64,000 nt of DNA from Thiomicrospira sp. WB1 (GCF_001507535.1 NZ_LQBN01000001.1:928022-992021), one strand, 5' to 3'. Shown: positions 1 through 9,259, counted from the stretch's first letter. Numbers and translations: made by a program. Notes: generated by a model not told the origin, from the sequence alone.

Positions 1-82
1 ATCATCGGACCGATGTATGGGCTGAGGCATAGATAAGAGAGAGAGGTAGGACCGACTCGAAACACGAGCCGGCAGGACAGAT
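1..82. other. Short non-coding stretch behind hemL
   Basis: Lies just past the hemL stop codon at the edge of the window. I see no coding frame. A weak inverted repeat (CTCG...CGAG around 56-68) is present, too short to call a terminator with confidence. Confidence 0.4.
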
Positions 83-1366
83 TTACAGGTTTGCCATGAC
101 TTTACGGGCCGCCACAATGGTGGCTTCAATATCTTCATCGCTGTGCGCTGCGGAGACAAAGCCGGTTTCAAATGCGGAAGGGGCAAGATAGACCCCTTCA
201 TCCAGCATCCCATGATAAAACTGCTTGAAGCGCTCCAGGTCACACTGGCTGACTTGAGCAAAACGGCGAATTGGGTTGGCGTCTTCGGTAAAGAAATAAC
301 CGAACATGCCTCCGACCGTGTTTGTAGCCAGTGGCACGCCGTTCTCTTGAGCCGCGGCGGCAAACCCGTTCATCAGTTTGTTGGATTTGGCTTCCAGATC
401 CTCAAAGAAACCGGGTTTGGCAATCAGCTCGAGGGTTTTGAGTCCGGCGGCCATGGCAATCGGATTGCCCGACAGGGTTCCGGCCTGATAAACCGGGCCC
501 AGCGGGGAAATGTGCTCCATCACCGATTTTTTGCCACCAAAGGCCCCAACCGGCATGCCGCCGCCAATGACTTTTCCGAAGGTGGTCAAATCCGGCGTGA
601 TGCCATAGCGTTCCTGTGCCCCACCCAGTGCGACCCGAAATCCGCACATGACTTCATCAAAAATCAAGACCGCGCCGGATTGATCACATACCTCACGCAG
701 GGTTTCCAGAAAGCCTTCTTCGGGCGGGACGCAGTTCATGTTACCGGCGACCGGCTCGACGATGATGCAGGCGATTTCATGACCGATGTCGGCAAAAACC
801 TGACGGACCTGCTCACTGTCGTTGTGGGTTAGAGTGATGGTTTGGCTGGCCAAAGCTTCTGGCACACCGGGAGAAGAGGGCTCGCCCAGCGTCAGCGCGC
901 CAGACCCCGCTTTGACCAGCAGAGAGTCAGAGTGACCATGATAATCGCCCTCGAATTTGATGATCTTGTCCCGTCCTGTGGCGCCGCGTGCCAGGCGGAT
1001 GGCGGTCATGGTGGCCTCGGTGCCGGAGTTGACCATGCGAACCATGTCCATCGAAGGCACCAGTTCGCACATTTTGTCCGCCATGGTGGTCTCGATTTCG
1101 GTTGGAGCGCCAAAAGACAGGCCGTTTTCGGCCTGGTCTTGAACCGCTTTGATCACTTCCGGGTGGGCATGACCGACAATGGCCGGACCCCAGGAACCGA
1201 CGTAATCAATGTATTGACGGTCGTCTTCATCAATTAAGTACGGGCCGGTGGCCTTTTTGAAGAAGACCGGATCCCCGCCGACGCCTTTGAAGGCGCGAAC
1301 CGGAGAGTTGACCCCGCCGGGAATGTGAATCTGTGCTTTTTCAAAAAGACTGTGGGAGCGTTTCAT
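83..1366 (-). CDS. hemL: Glutamate-1-semialdehyde 2,1-aminomutase
   Basis: Converts glutamate-1-semialdehyde to 5-aminolevulinate, the first committed tetrapyrrole precursor in the C5 pathway; cytosolic and PLP-dependent. The 427-residue length is the usual one. The protein starts with the family's typical SxxLFExA block, carries the NSGTEA phosphate-binding turn near residue 114, the DEV motif near 245 and the PLP lysine in FGKVIGGG near 265. The last gene of a minus-strand run behind rpiA and a TlpA-like thioredoxin, with a gap of about 50 bases upstream. Nothing odd seen; family identification is secure. Confidence 0.96.
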   Translation of the reverse strand: MKRSHSLFEKAQIHIPGGVNSPVRAFKGVGGDPVFFKKATGPYLIDEDDRQYIDYVGSWGPAIVGHAHPEVIKAVQDQAENGLSFGAPTEIETTMADKMCELVPSMDMVRMVNSGTEATMTAIRLARGATGRDKIIKFEGDYHGHSDSLLVKAGSGALTLGEPSSPGVPEALASQTITLTHNDSEQVRQVFADIGHEIACIIVEPVAGNMNCVPPEEGFLETLREVCDQSGAVLIFDEVMCGFRVALGGAQERYGITPDLTTFGKVIGGGMPVGAFGGKKSVMEHISPLGPVYQAGTLSGNPIAMAAGLKTLELIAKPGFFEDLEAKSNKLMNGFAAAAQENGVPLATNTVGGMFGYFFTEDANPIRRFAQVSQCDLERFKQFYHGMLDEGVYLAPSAFETGFVSAAHSDEDIEATIVAARKVMANL

Positions 1367-1418
1367 AGACCTTCCTGTTGGTTTGGTAGCGCCCTCTGTG
1401 GGGGCAAACGTTCAAAAA

Positions 1419-1922
1419 TTATAAATCGGGCGTCATGCGATCGATTTTGTCACGAACCAGATCAAAATCCACTTCGCCAATTTTCTGGTAAACAATGTTG
1501 CCATTGGGGGCAATCAGAAAACTGGTGGGCGTCAGCTGTATTTCGCCGAAGGCTTTGGCCAGTTCACCCTGAGAGTCCATAACATAGGAAAAGGGATAAG
1601 GGTTGTTTTCGATGAATTTCTGGACTTGTTCGGCTGGGTCGTAATCCATGGAAATGGCGATCAGCTCGAAGTCATCGCCAAAATCGCGCTTGATCTCAGC
1701 GAGGTGCGGCATTTCGGCAATGCAGCCCGGACAGGTGGTGGCCCAGAAATTGACCAGCACCGGTTTTTTGGGCTGGTTGAGTGCCAGCTCTTCACCGGAA
1801 TTGGTTTTGACCGTGATCGCCGGCGCTTTGCCCAGCCCTTGTGAAAACAGCGTTAAATAAATCAGCGTGCCCAGCAGGGCCAAGACCACGATCACAAAGA
1901 GTTTGCGTCCAAGCTGTTGCAT
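1419..1922 (-). CDS. TlpA/ResA-like membrane-anchored thioredoxin
   Basis: Predicted periplasm-facing thiol-disulfide oxidoreductase of 167 residues. One N-terminal membrane segment (about residues 8-27) anchors a thioredoxin fold carrying the CPGC active site in the context WATTCPGC near residue 64; the TPTSFLI block with the cis-proline follows near 133. Such proteins reduce apocytochrome c, copper-centre proteins or other exported thiols; the substrate cannot be told from sequence. An AGGA ribosome site sits about 8 bases before the ATG. It lies between rpiA and hemL on the same strand, probably cotranscribed. The link to hemL suggests but does not prove a role in haem protein maturation. 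Confidence 0.85.
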   Translation of the reverse strand: MQQLGRKLFVIVVLALLGTLIYLTLFSQGLGKAPAITVKTNSGEELALNQPKKPVLVNFWATTCPGCIAEMPHLAEIKRDFGDDFELIAISMDYDPAEQVQKFIENNPYPFSYVMDSQGELAKAFGEIQLTPTSFLIAPNGNIVYQKIGEVDFDLVRDKIDRMTPDL

Positions 1923-1952
1923 GCGTTTTTCCTGCCGTTGTGAGTGAAAGAG

Positions 1953-2618
1953 TTATTGTGCCGTCAGTGTTTCCACGCCATTGGCGGTGCCGCACAAAAA
2001 CACATCGGCCGGACGGGCGGCAAAAAGGCCATTGGTGACCACACCCACAATCGAATTGAGTTCGTTTTCCATGGCAACCGGATCGGTGATCTGCAGGCCG
2101 TGAATGTCCAGAATCACATTGCCGTTGTCGGTGGTGAAACCCTCGCGTAGGACGGGTTCCCCGCCAAAGCGTTTGACGATTTCACGCGCGACGTAGCTGC
2201 GCGCCATGGGAATGACTTCGACCGGTAAGGGGAACTTGCCCAGAATATCGACTTTTTTGCTGTCGTCGGCAATGCAGACAAATTTTTTCGCCACCGCCAG
2301 TACGATTTTTTCCCGTGTCAGGGCGCCGCCGCCGCCTTTGATCAGGTGCAGATGCGGGTTGGCTTCATCGGCGCCATCAATGTAGACCGACATTTCGTCG
2401 ACACTGTTGAGGTCCAGAACCGGAATGCCATGCCCCTGCAAACGTTCCGCCGTGGCTTCGGAGCTGGCGACCGCGCCCTTGATCTGGCCTTTGATCTTGG
2501 CCAGTTCATCAATGAAGAAATTGGCGGTCGAGCCGGTGCCTACCCCGATATAGGTGTCTGCTTCAACGTATTCGACGGCGGCTTTGGCCACGGCTTGTTT
2601 TAATTCGTCCTGTGTCAT
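1953..2618 (-). CDS. rpiA: Ribose-5-phosphate isomerase A
   Basis: Interconverts ribose-5-phosphate and ribulose-5-phosphate in the non-oxidative pentose phosphate pathway and, in autotrophs, the Calvin cycle. 221 residues, the standard RpiA length. Visible family marks are GTGSTA near residue 27, DGADE near 82 and [10 protein letters not shown] near 95, which hold the sugar phosphate and catalytic residues. It heads the minus-strand run rpiA, TlpA-like, hemL. A terminator-like palindrome upstream (2756-2783) separates it from the next minus-strand gene. Confidence 0.96.
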   Translation of the reverse strand: MTQDELKQAVAKAAVEYVEADTYIGVGTGSTANFFIDELAKIKGQIKGAVASSEATAERLQGHGIPVLDLNSVDEMSVYIDGADEANPHLHLIKGGGGALTREKIVLAVAKKFVCIADDSKKVDILGKFPLPVEVIPMARSYVAREIVKRFGGEPVLREGFTTDNGNVILDIHGLQITDPVAMENELNSIVGVVTNGLFAARPADVFLCGTANGVETLTAQ

Positions 2619-2755
2619 AGTCAGCTCTTTTCTTAGTGTTGTTTTTGGATGGGGCGCATGACGAAACCTTTGTGCCGGTCAGGCGGTTTTGGCCTGCCAT
2701 GCGCTCAAGAATGCCGTTATTTTAGTTTTTTGGCTGCAAAATGTATAGGCGGGAT

Positions 2756-2783
2756 CAAAAACGACCAGGCCTGGTCGTTTTTG
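2756..2783 (-). terminator. Perfect 28-base palindrome, probable terminator
   Basis: A perfect inverted repeat of 28 bases centred between 2769 and 2770, built around ACCAGGCCTGGT with CAAAAACG / CGTTTTTG arms. On the minus strand it begins 9 bases past the stop of the 2792-3292 gene and ends in five T, as an intrinsic terminator would. The centre has no unpaired loop bases beyond what a folded palindrome must open. Confidence 0.75.
2764..2775. repeat. ACCAGGCCTGGT palindrome, copy 1 (intergenic)
   Basis: Exact 12-base copy, extended to 28 bases by complementary flanks. Between the secreted unknown protein and rpiA. Confidence 0.97.
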
Positions 2784-2791
2784 GGGGGCAT

Positions 2792-3292
2792 TCAGTGCGG
2801 TGTCTGATGGGTGCCGCCGGGCGCATTGAAAATAACGGGCGGCCCTTCACGACGCGGCTTGTCGGCCGTCAGTTTTGGCGGCATTTTGCCTTCGATCCGT
2901 TCAAATTTTTCCATGACCAGACCCGATTGGGTCACATAATAGTGATCCGGGTAGACGTGCACGACTTTATAGACCATGGGGCGCAGCTGTCGACCTTCTT
3001 CCTGCAAAGGTTTTCCCAGCGCCATGTACATGCCGCAGGCGGTCGCTCCCGGTTCCACGTTGATGGTGTCGAGATTGTCATGATCGGTGACACTCAATTG
3101 CGCCCGGCGATCAAGCTCTGTCAGGTAACGTTTCTTTTCGTTTGCGTCGGTCAAGCCGTTGTACTCAAGGCAAAGTTTGAGGGTTTGCTCTTTGCTCAGG
3201 TCAGCGTCAACGGCATAGGCGTTTGAGATGGTAAGGCCTGTCAGACTTGCGGCAAGCAAAAGGGGACGAAATTTGGCAAATGTTGGCATCAT
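2792..3292 (-). CDS. Secreted protein of unknown function
   Basis: I do not recognise this 166-residue protein. From the ATG at 3292 (AGG of an SD eight bases upstream; a GTG at 3301 is an alternative) it begins with a clear signal peptide of about 25 residues, predicted to be cut after NAYA, so the mature part is probably periplasmic. The mature part is polar, with two cysteines spaced about 45 residues apart (CLEYN and ACGMYM) that could form a disulfide, and a proline-rich tail ending in HQTPH. It lies downstream of the copper-uptake genes on the same strand, but a hairpin at 3422-3444 and a 160-base gap argue for its own transcription unit. The histidine-containing tail and the location are compatible with a metal role, which is speculation. 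Confidence 0.7.
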   Translation of the reverse strand: MMPTFAKFRPLLLAASLTGLTISNAYAVDADLSKEQTLKLCLEYNGLTDANEKKRYLTELDRRAQLSVTDHDNLDTINVEPGATACGMYMALGKPLQEEGRQLRPMVYKVVHVYPDHYYVTQSGLVMEKFERIEGKMPPKLTADKPRREGPPVIFNAPGGTHQTPH

Positions 3293-3421
3293 GCAATACA
3301 CCTGAGTTGTTTAATCTGAATGGAGAACCGTCATCAAGTCGCAGTGATTGATGGTATGCGTTTGGCATAACTATAAGGATTGAAAGGAAGGATTCAAGCG
3401 TTAAGCGTGGATAAAGTGTGA

Positions 3422-3444
3422 AGCCCGTTACGGATGAACGGGCT
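3422..3444 (-). terminator. Hairpin behind PCuAC gene
   Basis: Inverted repeat AGCCCGTT / AACGGGCT with a 7-base loop, 11 bases past the PCuAC stop codon. An eight-pair GC-rich stem; on the minus strand the following bases contain only a short TTT, so it is a weak intrinsic terminator candidate. Confidence 0.6.
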
Positions 3445-3455
3445 GTTAAACTGGA

Positions 3456-3950
3456 TCAGTGCATGGAATGCTTCATGTTTTTGTGACCGGAATGGCCGCC
3501 GCGCATGGATTGAACCGGAGCGGTCACGGTTTTTTTACTGCCATCGCTGAATTGCAATGTCAGGGTCACGTCTTCCCCGGCCTGCATAATACGGGGCATG
3601 TCAATCAGCATGATATGCAGCCCGCCGGGCTTGAGTTCCGTGGTGCCATGGGCGGGAATGTCGATTTTTTCAATTTCTCGCATTTTCATGATGCCGTTGT
3701 CATGGATGTGCGTGTGCAGTTCCACGCGATTGGCGACTTCTGAGCCGGCTTTTACCAGTGAAATGGTCTGGTCACTCCGGTTGTGAAACACCATAAAGCT
3801 GCCTGTGGCCATGGCACCGGGAGGTACTTCACGGACATAGGGCGCGTCGACGGTGATCTGATCCGCATCATTGGCTTGAACGGGCAAGGTGGTTGCGCTT
3901 AGAGCGACGGCAGCGGCAAGTGTCAGTTTGTGTAAGGCATTCAATCTCAT
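3456..3950 (-). CDS. PCuAC-family periplasmic copper chaperone
   Basis: Binds Cu(I) in the periplasm and is thought to pass it, with Sco, to the CuA or CuB site of cytochrome c oxidases. 164 residues from the ATG at 3950 (AAGGA about 8 bases upstream). Signal peptide over residues 1-26 (cut after VQA). The copper-site pattern of the family is intact: H79 and H81/H83 in ELHTHIH, M88 and M90 in GIMKM, and H112 and M114 in GGLHIML. A His/Met-rich tail (HSGHKNMKHSMH) adds extra copper ligands, as in many long family members. Last gene of receptor-Sco-PCuAC, 16 bases behind Sco. Confidence 0.9.
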   Translation of the reverse strand: MRLNALHKLTLAAAVALSATTLPVQANDADQITVDAPYVREVPPGAMATGSFMVFHNRSDQTISLVKAGSEVANRVELHTHIHDNGIMKMREIEKIDIPAHGTTELKPGGLHIMLIDMPRIMQAGEDVTLTLQFSDGSKKTVTAPVQSMRGGHSGHKNMKHSMH

Positions 3951-3966
3951 GGCAGTTTCCTTAAGT

Positions 3967-4608
3967 TTATGGGGTCGTATCGTCCAGTTGTTGTTGAATG
4001 GTTTGGACGATGGTTTGGGGCGAGGTGGCATGCGGCAGCTGGGTGACCAGTTCACCTGTTGGGTCGATGACGTAAGTAAACGCCGAGTGATCCACGGCGT
4101 AATATTGATCGTCCGGTCCCGTCTGGTGAGATTGATACACCACGCCATATTGGCTTGCAATGTCAGCCAGTGTTTCAGGCGTACCTGTCAGCCCGGTAAT
4201 GTTGCTGTGGAAGTAGTCACTGTAATCCTGCAGACGTTTGAGTGTGTCGCGTTCCGGATCAACTGAGACAAACAGAATTTTGACCTTTTCCTGTTGATCA
4301 GGTGTCAAGTTCTGCCAGGCCTGTGACAGGCTGCTCAGATTGGTCGGGCAAATGTCGGGGCAGAAGGTGTAGCCGAAATACAGCAGTACCAGCTTGCCCC
4401 GATAGTCACTCAAAGCGCGCGGGCCATCCGTCGATTGCAAGGTAAAGTCCCCACCGGGTGGCTTTTCGCTGACCAGCGAAGTGGCTGCGGCACGTTCTGA
4501 CTCGGTGGTCACCTGCATGGGCTGAGATGGCCAGAAGGTGACCATCGCGCCCGCCACGATCAGGAGCAAAATCAGCAGCCACTTGGCATGTTTGAAGGGT
4601 AAGTTCAT
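3967..4608 (-). CDS. SCO1/SenC-family copper metallochaperone
   Basis: Membrane-anchored thioredoxin-like protein that binds copper and assists assembly of the cytochrome oxidase copper centre. 213 residues. One N-terminal membrane segment (about 10-26), then the Sco fold with the CxxxC copper motif C83-P-D-I-C87 and the conserved distal histidine H174 in AVDHSAF. All three copper ligands are therefore present. Sits 17 bases downstream of the TonB copper receptor and 16 bases ahead of PCuAC, giving an ordered route from outer membrane to chaperones. Cotranscription is inferred from spacing. Confidence 0.92.
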   Translation of the reverse strand: MNLPFKHAKWLLILLLIVAGAMVTFWPSQPMQVTTESERAAATSLVSEKPPGGDFTLQSTDGPRALSDYRGKLVLLYFGYTFCPDICPTNLSSLSQAWQNLTPDQQEKVKILFVSVDPERDTLKRLQDYSDYFHSNITGLTGTPETLADIASQYGVVYQSHQTGPDDQYYAVDHSAFTYVIDPTGELVTQLPHATSPQTIVQTIQQQLDDTTP

Positions 4609-4625
4609 CGCACTCTCATTTGTGT

Positions 4626-6737
4626 CTAAAAGGTGGCATTAACCCTTACCCAGACGTTGCGGCCGGGTTCGTTGTTTTTGTAAACGTCCGCGGCGACTGG
4701 GTCATAGCTTAAGTGGTCATAATAAGCGTGATCAAACACATTGTCGACCCCCGCTTGCAGGCTGACGGTGCGATTGATCTGATAGCCGCCATAAACATCC
4801 AACGTGCTCCAGGCAGGCGTCTCATCAAATCCGGCGGCGGTGGTGTAATCTTCATCCACGTCAGTCTGTTCCAGAGCAAAATTGAAACGACCACCCAGGT
4901 GCCAGTTATTCTGAGACCATTTGGCAAAGAGGTTGCCTGTGGGCGCTGAAATCATCGCAATGTCACGGCCATCCGTGGTGTTGCGTCCTTTGGTCAGGCT
5001 GAACTGGCCGCCGACGTCTAGGTTCGGATTTAATGTCATGGTGCCGTCCAGGTCCAGGCCGTAAAGTTTGGCGTCCACATTTACATAGGTTTCACTCTTT
5101 TCTTTCAGGGTTGTGGCAACGCCATTATCGTATTGATTGACGGCCAGGTCTCTAAGAATATAGTTGTTGACCTTGTCATACCAGAGCCCTAGGTTCCACT
5201 GGTAATCGCGAGTGGATTTGCCAATGCCCAAATCAAACTGGTTGTGTTCTTCGGGTTTGAGGTTGGGGTTGCCGACCCATGCCGCTTGTTCCATGGTTGC
5301 CATATTCATGCCCCATTTAGACATAAAGCGCTCGCTGGCATCCGCGGTGCGCAGGGTACGGCTGGCGCCAAGATACCATTGATAGGTCTCGGCAAAGGAT
5401 TGTTCGAAACGCAGCAAACCGTTCCAGTTGGACTCACTGGCGCGGGTCTCGCCGTCGTAATTTGTGTGCGCCTTGCTGTAAACCAGTGATGGCTCGTTGC
5501 CGGCGCTATCGGGGGCGTCATTCACCTTGTCTGCTTCGGCATAGACATCATCGAACCGCAAGCCGACGATCAGCTGGCTGCGGTCATTTAAGCGGGTTGT
5601 GGTTTCGGCAAACACGCTTTTGGTGGTGTTCGTGACATCGGGCCACATGAAGTTCAAACTGGAATCCGGTGTGGCATCTCGATTCCATAACGTCGCGTCT
5701 TTGTTGACGCTTTCAAATTGAAGGCCGTAAACAATCTCGGTATCCCTTAGGGTCGAGGTAAGCTGAAACTTTGCTCCTTTTGTGTCGGTGTCAGTCGGCG
5801 TTTCCCGCAGCATTGGGTTCCCTGCATTGGGGCCCATGGTGTAATTAGGAGGGGTGCGCAAATCAAAATTGTTCATGGTGTGATCGACCGTAGATCGATA
5901 GATGGAGACATCAATGTCTTGCACGGCATCGCTTAACTCACGCCCTTCGTATTGCAGGCGCAGGGTTTTGCCCTCGGTTTCCGGCGCGTCCATCATGGCG
6001 CCGGGATAGAGGGCGTCTTCGGTATGGCTCTGTTCGGCGGAAAGTTTCAGGTGGTGGTGGCGGTTGGGCGTCCATCCCAGATCAATATGCCCTTGGCGTG
6101 TGCGGTAACTGGCACCCACTGTGTCGCCATTGCCATCCTGATAATTATTGGCCTCTTTTTGCGCGCCCTGAATCACAACGTACCCTTGTTCGCCCACGGC
6201 GCTCAGTTCACCATGGGCGTCATAGTTCATCAGGTGGGATTTGCCCAGACTCAATTCGCCCTGAACCGGGGCTTTGGGGTCGAACTCGGGGCGGGACCGT
6301 TTTAGCAGCAGCGTACCGCCCGTGCCACCGGAGGCATGGGCCAGGCTTTTTACGCCGCGAATCACCTCAATCTCGTCATAAGAGGCGATCTCTGAATAAG
6401 AGGTTGGCGGATCCATGCGGTTGGGGCAGCCACCCGCGATTTTAGCGCCGTCCATCAGTACATTTAGTTGTGAGTACTGTTGGCCGCGAATTTGAGGGTC
6501 CAGACCATGGCCGCCTTTTCGCGCCGCAGAAACGCCATTCAGTTGACGCAGCACATCACCCGATTCGCTGTTGCCATTTTGTAATAGCGCCTCTGTGGGT
6601 TGGGTTGAGGTCTGAACCGCTCGTGGGGCTTCGGCTTCAACGGTGAGGCCAGGGAGTGATGTGCTGTCTTCTGCCCAGCCCTGGCTGGCAGGTAATAGGG
6701 CGGTCAATATAGCAAGGGTCAAAGGCTTGGGTTGCAT
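4626..6737 (-). CDS. TonB-dependent copper receptor, OprC/NosA family
   Basis: Outer-membrane, TonB-driven channel of 703 residues. Signal peptide about 1-22 (cut after GWA), a plug domain about 45-155, then a 22-strand barrel ending in the typical terminal phenylalanine (NATF). The block GCPNRMDPP at residues 103-111 is characteristic of the OprC/NosA copper receptors and supplies Cys and Met ligands. No strong TonB box is obvious to me, but the stretch after the signal peptide (LPGLTVEAE) fits one. Downstream Sco and PCuAC genes support copper as the ligand. Confidence 0.9.
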   Translation of the reverse strand: MQPKPLTLAILTALLPASQGWAEDSTSLPGLTVEAEAPRAVQTSTQPTEALLQNGNSESGDVLRQLNGVSAARKGGHGLDPQIRGQQYSQLNVLMDGAKIAGGCPNRMDPPTSYSEIASYDEIEVIRGVKSLAHASGGTGGTLLLKRSRPEFDPKAPVQGELSLGKSHLMNYDAHGELSAVGEQGYVVIQGAQKEANNYQDGNGDTVGASYRTRQGHIDLGWTPNRHHHLKLSAEQSHTEDALYPGAMMDAPETEGKTLRLQYEGRELSDAVQDIDVSIYRSTVDHTMNNFDLRTPPNYTMGPNAGNPMLRETPTDTDTKGAKFQLTSTLRDTEIVYGLQFESVNKDATLWNRDATPDSSLNFMWPDVTNTTKSVFAETTTRLNDRSQLIVGLRFDDVYAEADKVNDAPDSAGNEPSLVYSKAHTNYDGETRASESNWNGLLRFEQSFAETYQWYLGASRTLRTADASERFMSKWGMNMATMEQAAWVGNPNLKPEEHNQFDLGIGKSTRDYQWNLGLWYDKVNNYILRDLAVNQYDNGVATTLKEKSETYVNVDAKLYGLDLDGTMTLNPNLDVGGQFSLTKGRNTTDGRDIAMISAPTGNLFAKWSQNNWHLGGRFNFALEQTDVDEDYTTAAGFDETPAWSTLDVYGGYQINRTVSLQAGVDNVFDHAYYDHLSYDPVAADVYKNNEPGRNVWVRVNATF

Positions 6738-6918
6738 GGTTTTTCCTTATTTAAGTTGCTGAATGCTGCGTATTGTAGAGCGCTTTTCGTCCGCAAGGTT
6801 TGAAAGAGTCTGCCTGTATGGCAGGACTCCTAACAGACTCTTGAGAGAGGATTGCAGGTTCATGACCCTGTTTCTGGCAGGGTTGTTTCGCGGTCCGACA
6901 GTCAAGTCTGTGCTTTGT

Positions 6919-6924
6919 TATAAT
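6919..6924 (+). promoter_or_regulatory. -10 element of ilvA promoter
   Basis: Consensus TATAAT. A weak -35 (CCGACA at 6895-6900) lies 18 bases upstream. Because this element overlaps the ATG at 6923, translation of ilvA must start further down, at 6953. The 215-base divergent gap to the copper receptor also holds two small inverted repeats (CTGCC/GGCAG near 6813-6824 and ACCCTG/CAGGGT near 6863-6881), of unknown use. Confidence 0.6.
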
Positions 6925-6952
6925 GCGATTTTTGAATGATCAAGGACATTTC

Positions 6953-8473
6953 ATGCCCCACCAGATTTTGCGTCAGGTTCTCAGAGCGCCGGTTTATGAC
7001 GTGGCCATTCAAACCCCTTTTGAACGGGCCCCTTTGATTTCCAAGCGGGTTGATAACGATGTCTGGCTAAAGCGTGAAGACTTGCAGCCGGTGTTTTCGT
7101 TCAAACTGCGGGGAGCCTATAACCGCATGGTCCAGCTTTCTGAAGCAGAAAAAGCCAAAGGTGTGGTGGCGGCCTCGGCGGGTAATCACGCTCAGGGTGT
7201 GGCGCTTTCAGCCAGTAAGATGGGCATTAAGGCATTGATTGTGATGCCTCGGACCACGCCGCTGATCAAGGTGAATGCAGTGCGCAACCTTGGGGGGGAG
7301 GTGGTCTTGCATGGCGATGCCTTTGATCAGGCCGCTGAGCACGCACGCGCCCTGTGCGAACAGGACGGTTACACCTTTATTCCCCCTTATGATGATGAAG
7401 CGGTGATTGCGGGGCAGGGCACCATTGCCCTGGAGATCCTGCGTCAGCACAAACCGCTGGATGTGATGTTTGTCTGTGTGGGCGGCGGTGGGCTGATTGC
7501 CGGCGTATCGGCGGTGATGAAACAAGTGTCTCCGGAAACCCGTATTGTGGGGGTTGAGCCGGAAGATGCGGCGAGTATGACCGCCGCACTGGAAGCCGGT
7601 GAGCGGGTGAAGCTTGATTCCGTTGGCATCTTTGCCGATGGTGTCGCGGTGGCGCAGGTCGGCGAATCCCCTTTTCGGATTGCCCGCCAGTGCATCGATG
7701 AAATGATCACCGTGACCACCGATGAAATCTGTGCCGCGGTCAAGGACATCTTTGAAGACACGCGGGCCGTGTCCGAACCGGCAGGTGCCCTGGGCTTGGC
7801 GGGGATGAAAAAGTACATAGAAAAAAACGCTGTGACCGGCCAGTCCATGGGGGTGATTGTCAGTGGTGCCAATATCAATTTCGACAGTTTGCGCTACATC
7901 TCCGAGCGCACGGAAATTGGCGAGCGACGTGAAGGCATTTTTGCGGTCGTGATTGATGAGCGCCCCGGCAGTTTCAAACGGTTTTGTGAGTTGCTGGGCG
8001 CCAAGCGCGCCATTACCGAATTTAATTACCGCTACGCCGATGACCAGAAAGCTGTGGTGTTTGTCGGTGTGCGCACGGAAGCGGGGGTGACGGAAAAAGA
8101 TCAGTTGATCGCCCAGTTGAAGGCCGAAGACTACACCGTTCATGATATGTCCGACAATGAGATGGCCAAATTACATTTGCGCCACCTGGTCGGAGGGCAT
8201 GCCAAAGGGGTGACCAATGAGTGCCTCTATCGTTTTCAGTTTCCCGAGCGCCCTGGCGCGCTGTTGCAATTTTTGTCGCAGATGAGTGAAGAATGGAATA
8301 TCAGTCTGTTTCACTATCGCAACCATGGTGCCGCTTACGGCCGGGTGCTGGTGGGGATTCAGGTGCCTTCGGACCAACAGTCTCAGTTTGAAGCGTACCT
8401 TAACCAACTGGGTTACCCGTTTGAATCAGAGCAGAACAACATTGGTTATGAATTGTTTCTCAAGCCACTTTGA
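6953..8473 (+). CDS. ilvA: Threonine dehydratase, biosynthetic
   Basis: Deaminates threonine to 2-oxobutanoate, the first step toward isoleucine; PLP-dependent. 506 residues from the ATG at 6953, which has AAGGA six bases upstream. The catalytic domain (about 1-325) has the PLP lysine in SFKLRGAY near residue 52 and the glycine loop GGGGL near 178. Two ACT-like regulatory domains follow (about 328-400 and 420-500), giving the long, feedback-regulated biosynthetic form and not the short catabolic one. Monocistronic; convergent with ygfA, 17 bases apart. Confidence 0.95.
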   Translation: MPHQILRQVLRAPVYDVAIQTPFERAPLISKRVDNDVWLKREDLQPVFSFKLRGAYNRMVQLSEAEKAKGVVAASAGNHAQGVALSASKMGIKALIVMPRTTPLIKVNAVRNLGGEVVLHGDAFDQAAEHARALCEQDGYTFIPPYDDEAVIAGQGTIALEILRQHKPLDVMFVCVGGGGLIAGVSAVMKQVSPETRIVGVEPEDAASMTAALEAGERVKLDSVGIFADGVAVAQVGESPFRIARQCIDEMITVTTDEICAAVKDIFEDTRAVSEPAGALGLAGMKKYIEKNAVTGQSMGVIVSGANINFDSLRYISERTEIGERREGIFAVVIDERPGSFKRFCELLGAKRAITEFNYRYADDQKAVVFVGVRTEAGVTEKDQLIAQLKAEDYTVHDMSDNEMAKLHLRHLVGGHAKGVTNECLYRFQFPERPGALLQFLSQMSEEWNISLFHYRNHGAAYGRVLVGIQVPSDQQSQFEAYLNQLGYPFESEQNNIGYELFLKPL

Positions 8474-8490
8474 CCTGAAAAGGAAAAGGT

Positions 8491-9081
8491 TTATTTGAAG
8501 CGGTAGAGTTGTTGTTCTGTAATCAGAGCGTCCAGCGGCTGATCCCAGGGTTCCGCCGGGATCTCCGGCTGGCGCTGACATTCGTGCGCCCAGCCAATCA
8601 CGATGGGGCGGGCATGCGGAAACCAGCGTTTGAACGCCAAGCTTCGATCATAAAACCCACCCCCCATTCCCAGTCGATGTCCCTGAGCGTCAAAACAGGT
8701 TAACGGTGCAAACAGCACATCCAATTGATGTGCGTTGATGTGATCGTCGTGCGGTGTGACCGGTTCATGAATGTTAAATCGGTTGGGGTGCAGGCAACTC
8801 TCTTCTGAATAAGGGGCAAACGCCATTGGGCGACCACGCAAGGTTTTCAGAACAGGTAAATACAACTGGTGTTGGCGTTGAAGCAGTGCTTTGATTAAAG
8901 GCAAAGTGTCAAGCTCGCCATCCTGCGATAGGAAGAAGCCGATGCGTTTGGGGCGTTGCAACCAGCGACTGCGAAGCGCGAGACGGCTTGCGGACTGGGC
9001 ATGCTCAGATTGCTGTTGCAGCGTCAAGGCGCGTCGACGTTGACGGCAGATTTGACGAAGAGTTTGTGTGTCTTGTGTCAT
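8491..9081 (-). CDS. ygfA: 5-formyltetrahydrofolate cyclo-ligase
   Basis: Recycles 5-formyl-THF to 5,10-methenyl-THF using ATP. 196 residues. Typical family marks are the basic start RQICRQRRRAL, the block IGFFLSQDGELDT near residue 45, and GMGGGFYDRSLA near 138, which is the signature nucleotide/folate loop. It lies 14 bases downstream of the 6S RNA, the arrangement found in E. coli and most gammaproteobacteria, where ygfA is transcribed by read-through from ssrS. Confidence 0.94.
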   Translation of the reverse strand: MTQDTQTLRQICRQRRRALTLQQQSEHAQSASRLALRSRWLQRPKRIGFFLSQDGELDTLPLIKALLQRQHQLYLPVLKTLRGRPMAFAPYSEESCLHPNRFNIHEPVTPHDDHINAHQLDVLFAPLTCFDAQGHRLGMGGGFYDRSLAFKRWFPHARPIVIGWAHECQRQPEIPAEPWDQPLDALITEQQLYRFK

Positions 9082-9095
9082 GGTTGTCTTGGAAA

Positions 9096-9258
9096 GAATG
9101 ATACGAGCCAGACTGTTATCCCTGAACCGTTTAGTTCAGGTGGCAGCCTCCACGAAAGCTTAGGGTTCCCGGACAAAAGCGGGATCCTCACCACTAACGC
9201 TTCTGGCCCCTAGGTAGATCGTATCGGCAGGGGACATGAAGCCTGGCCCGTATGAATC
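9096..9258 (-). ncRNA. ssrS: 6S RNA
   Basis: Regulatory RNA that mimics an open promoter and holds sigma-70 RNA polymerase in slow growth. Read on the minus strand, the two ends pair: ATACGGGCCAG near 9253-9243 with CTGGCTCGTAT near 9111-9101, and the stem continues outward with two mismatches to 9258/9096. Inside, GTCCCCTGCCGATA (5' arm) and CTGAACTAAACGGTTCAGG followed by GATAACAG (3' arm) correspond closely to conserved blocks of the E. coli molecule. The position between zapA and ygfA is the classic one. The ends are estimates from pairing and from the promoter, which puts the transcript start near 9253. Confidence 0.93.
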
Positions 9259-9259
9259 A

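Noticed and set aside
143..832. 229-codon plus-strand frame
   Set aside because: Antisense shadow of hemL.
7208..8143. 311-codon open frame on the minus strand
   Set aside because: Antisense to ilvA, whose protein is unmistakable; no ribosome site and an amino acid mix typical of a shadow frame.
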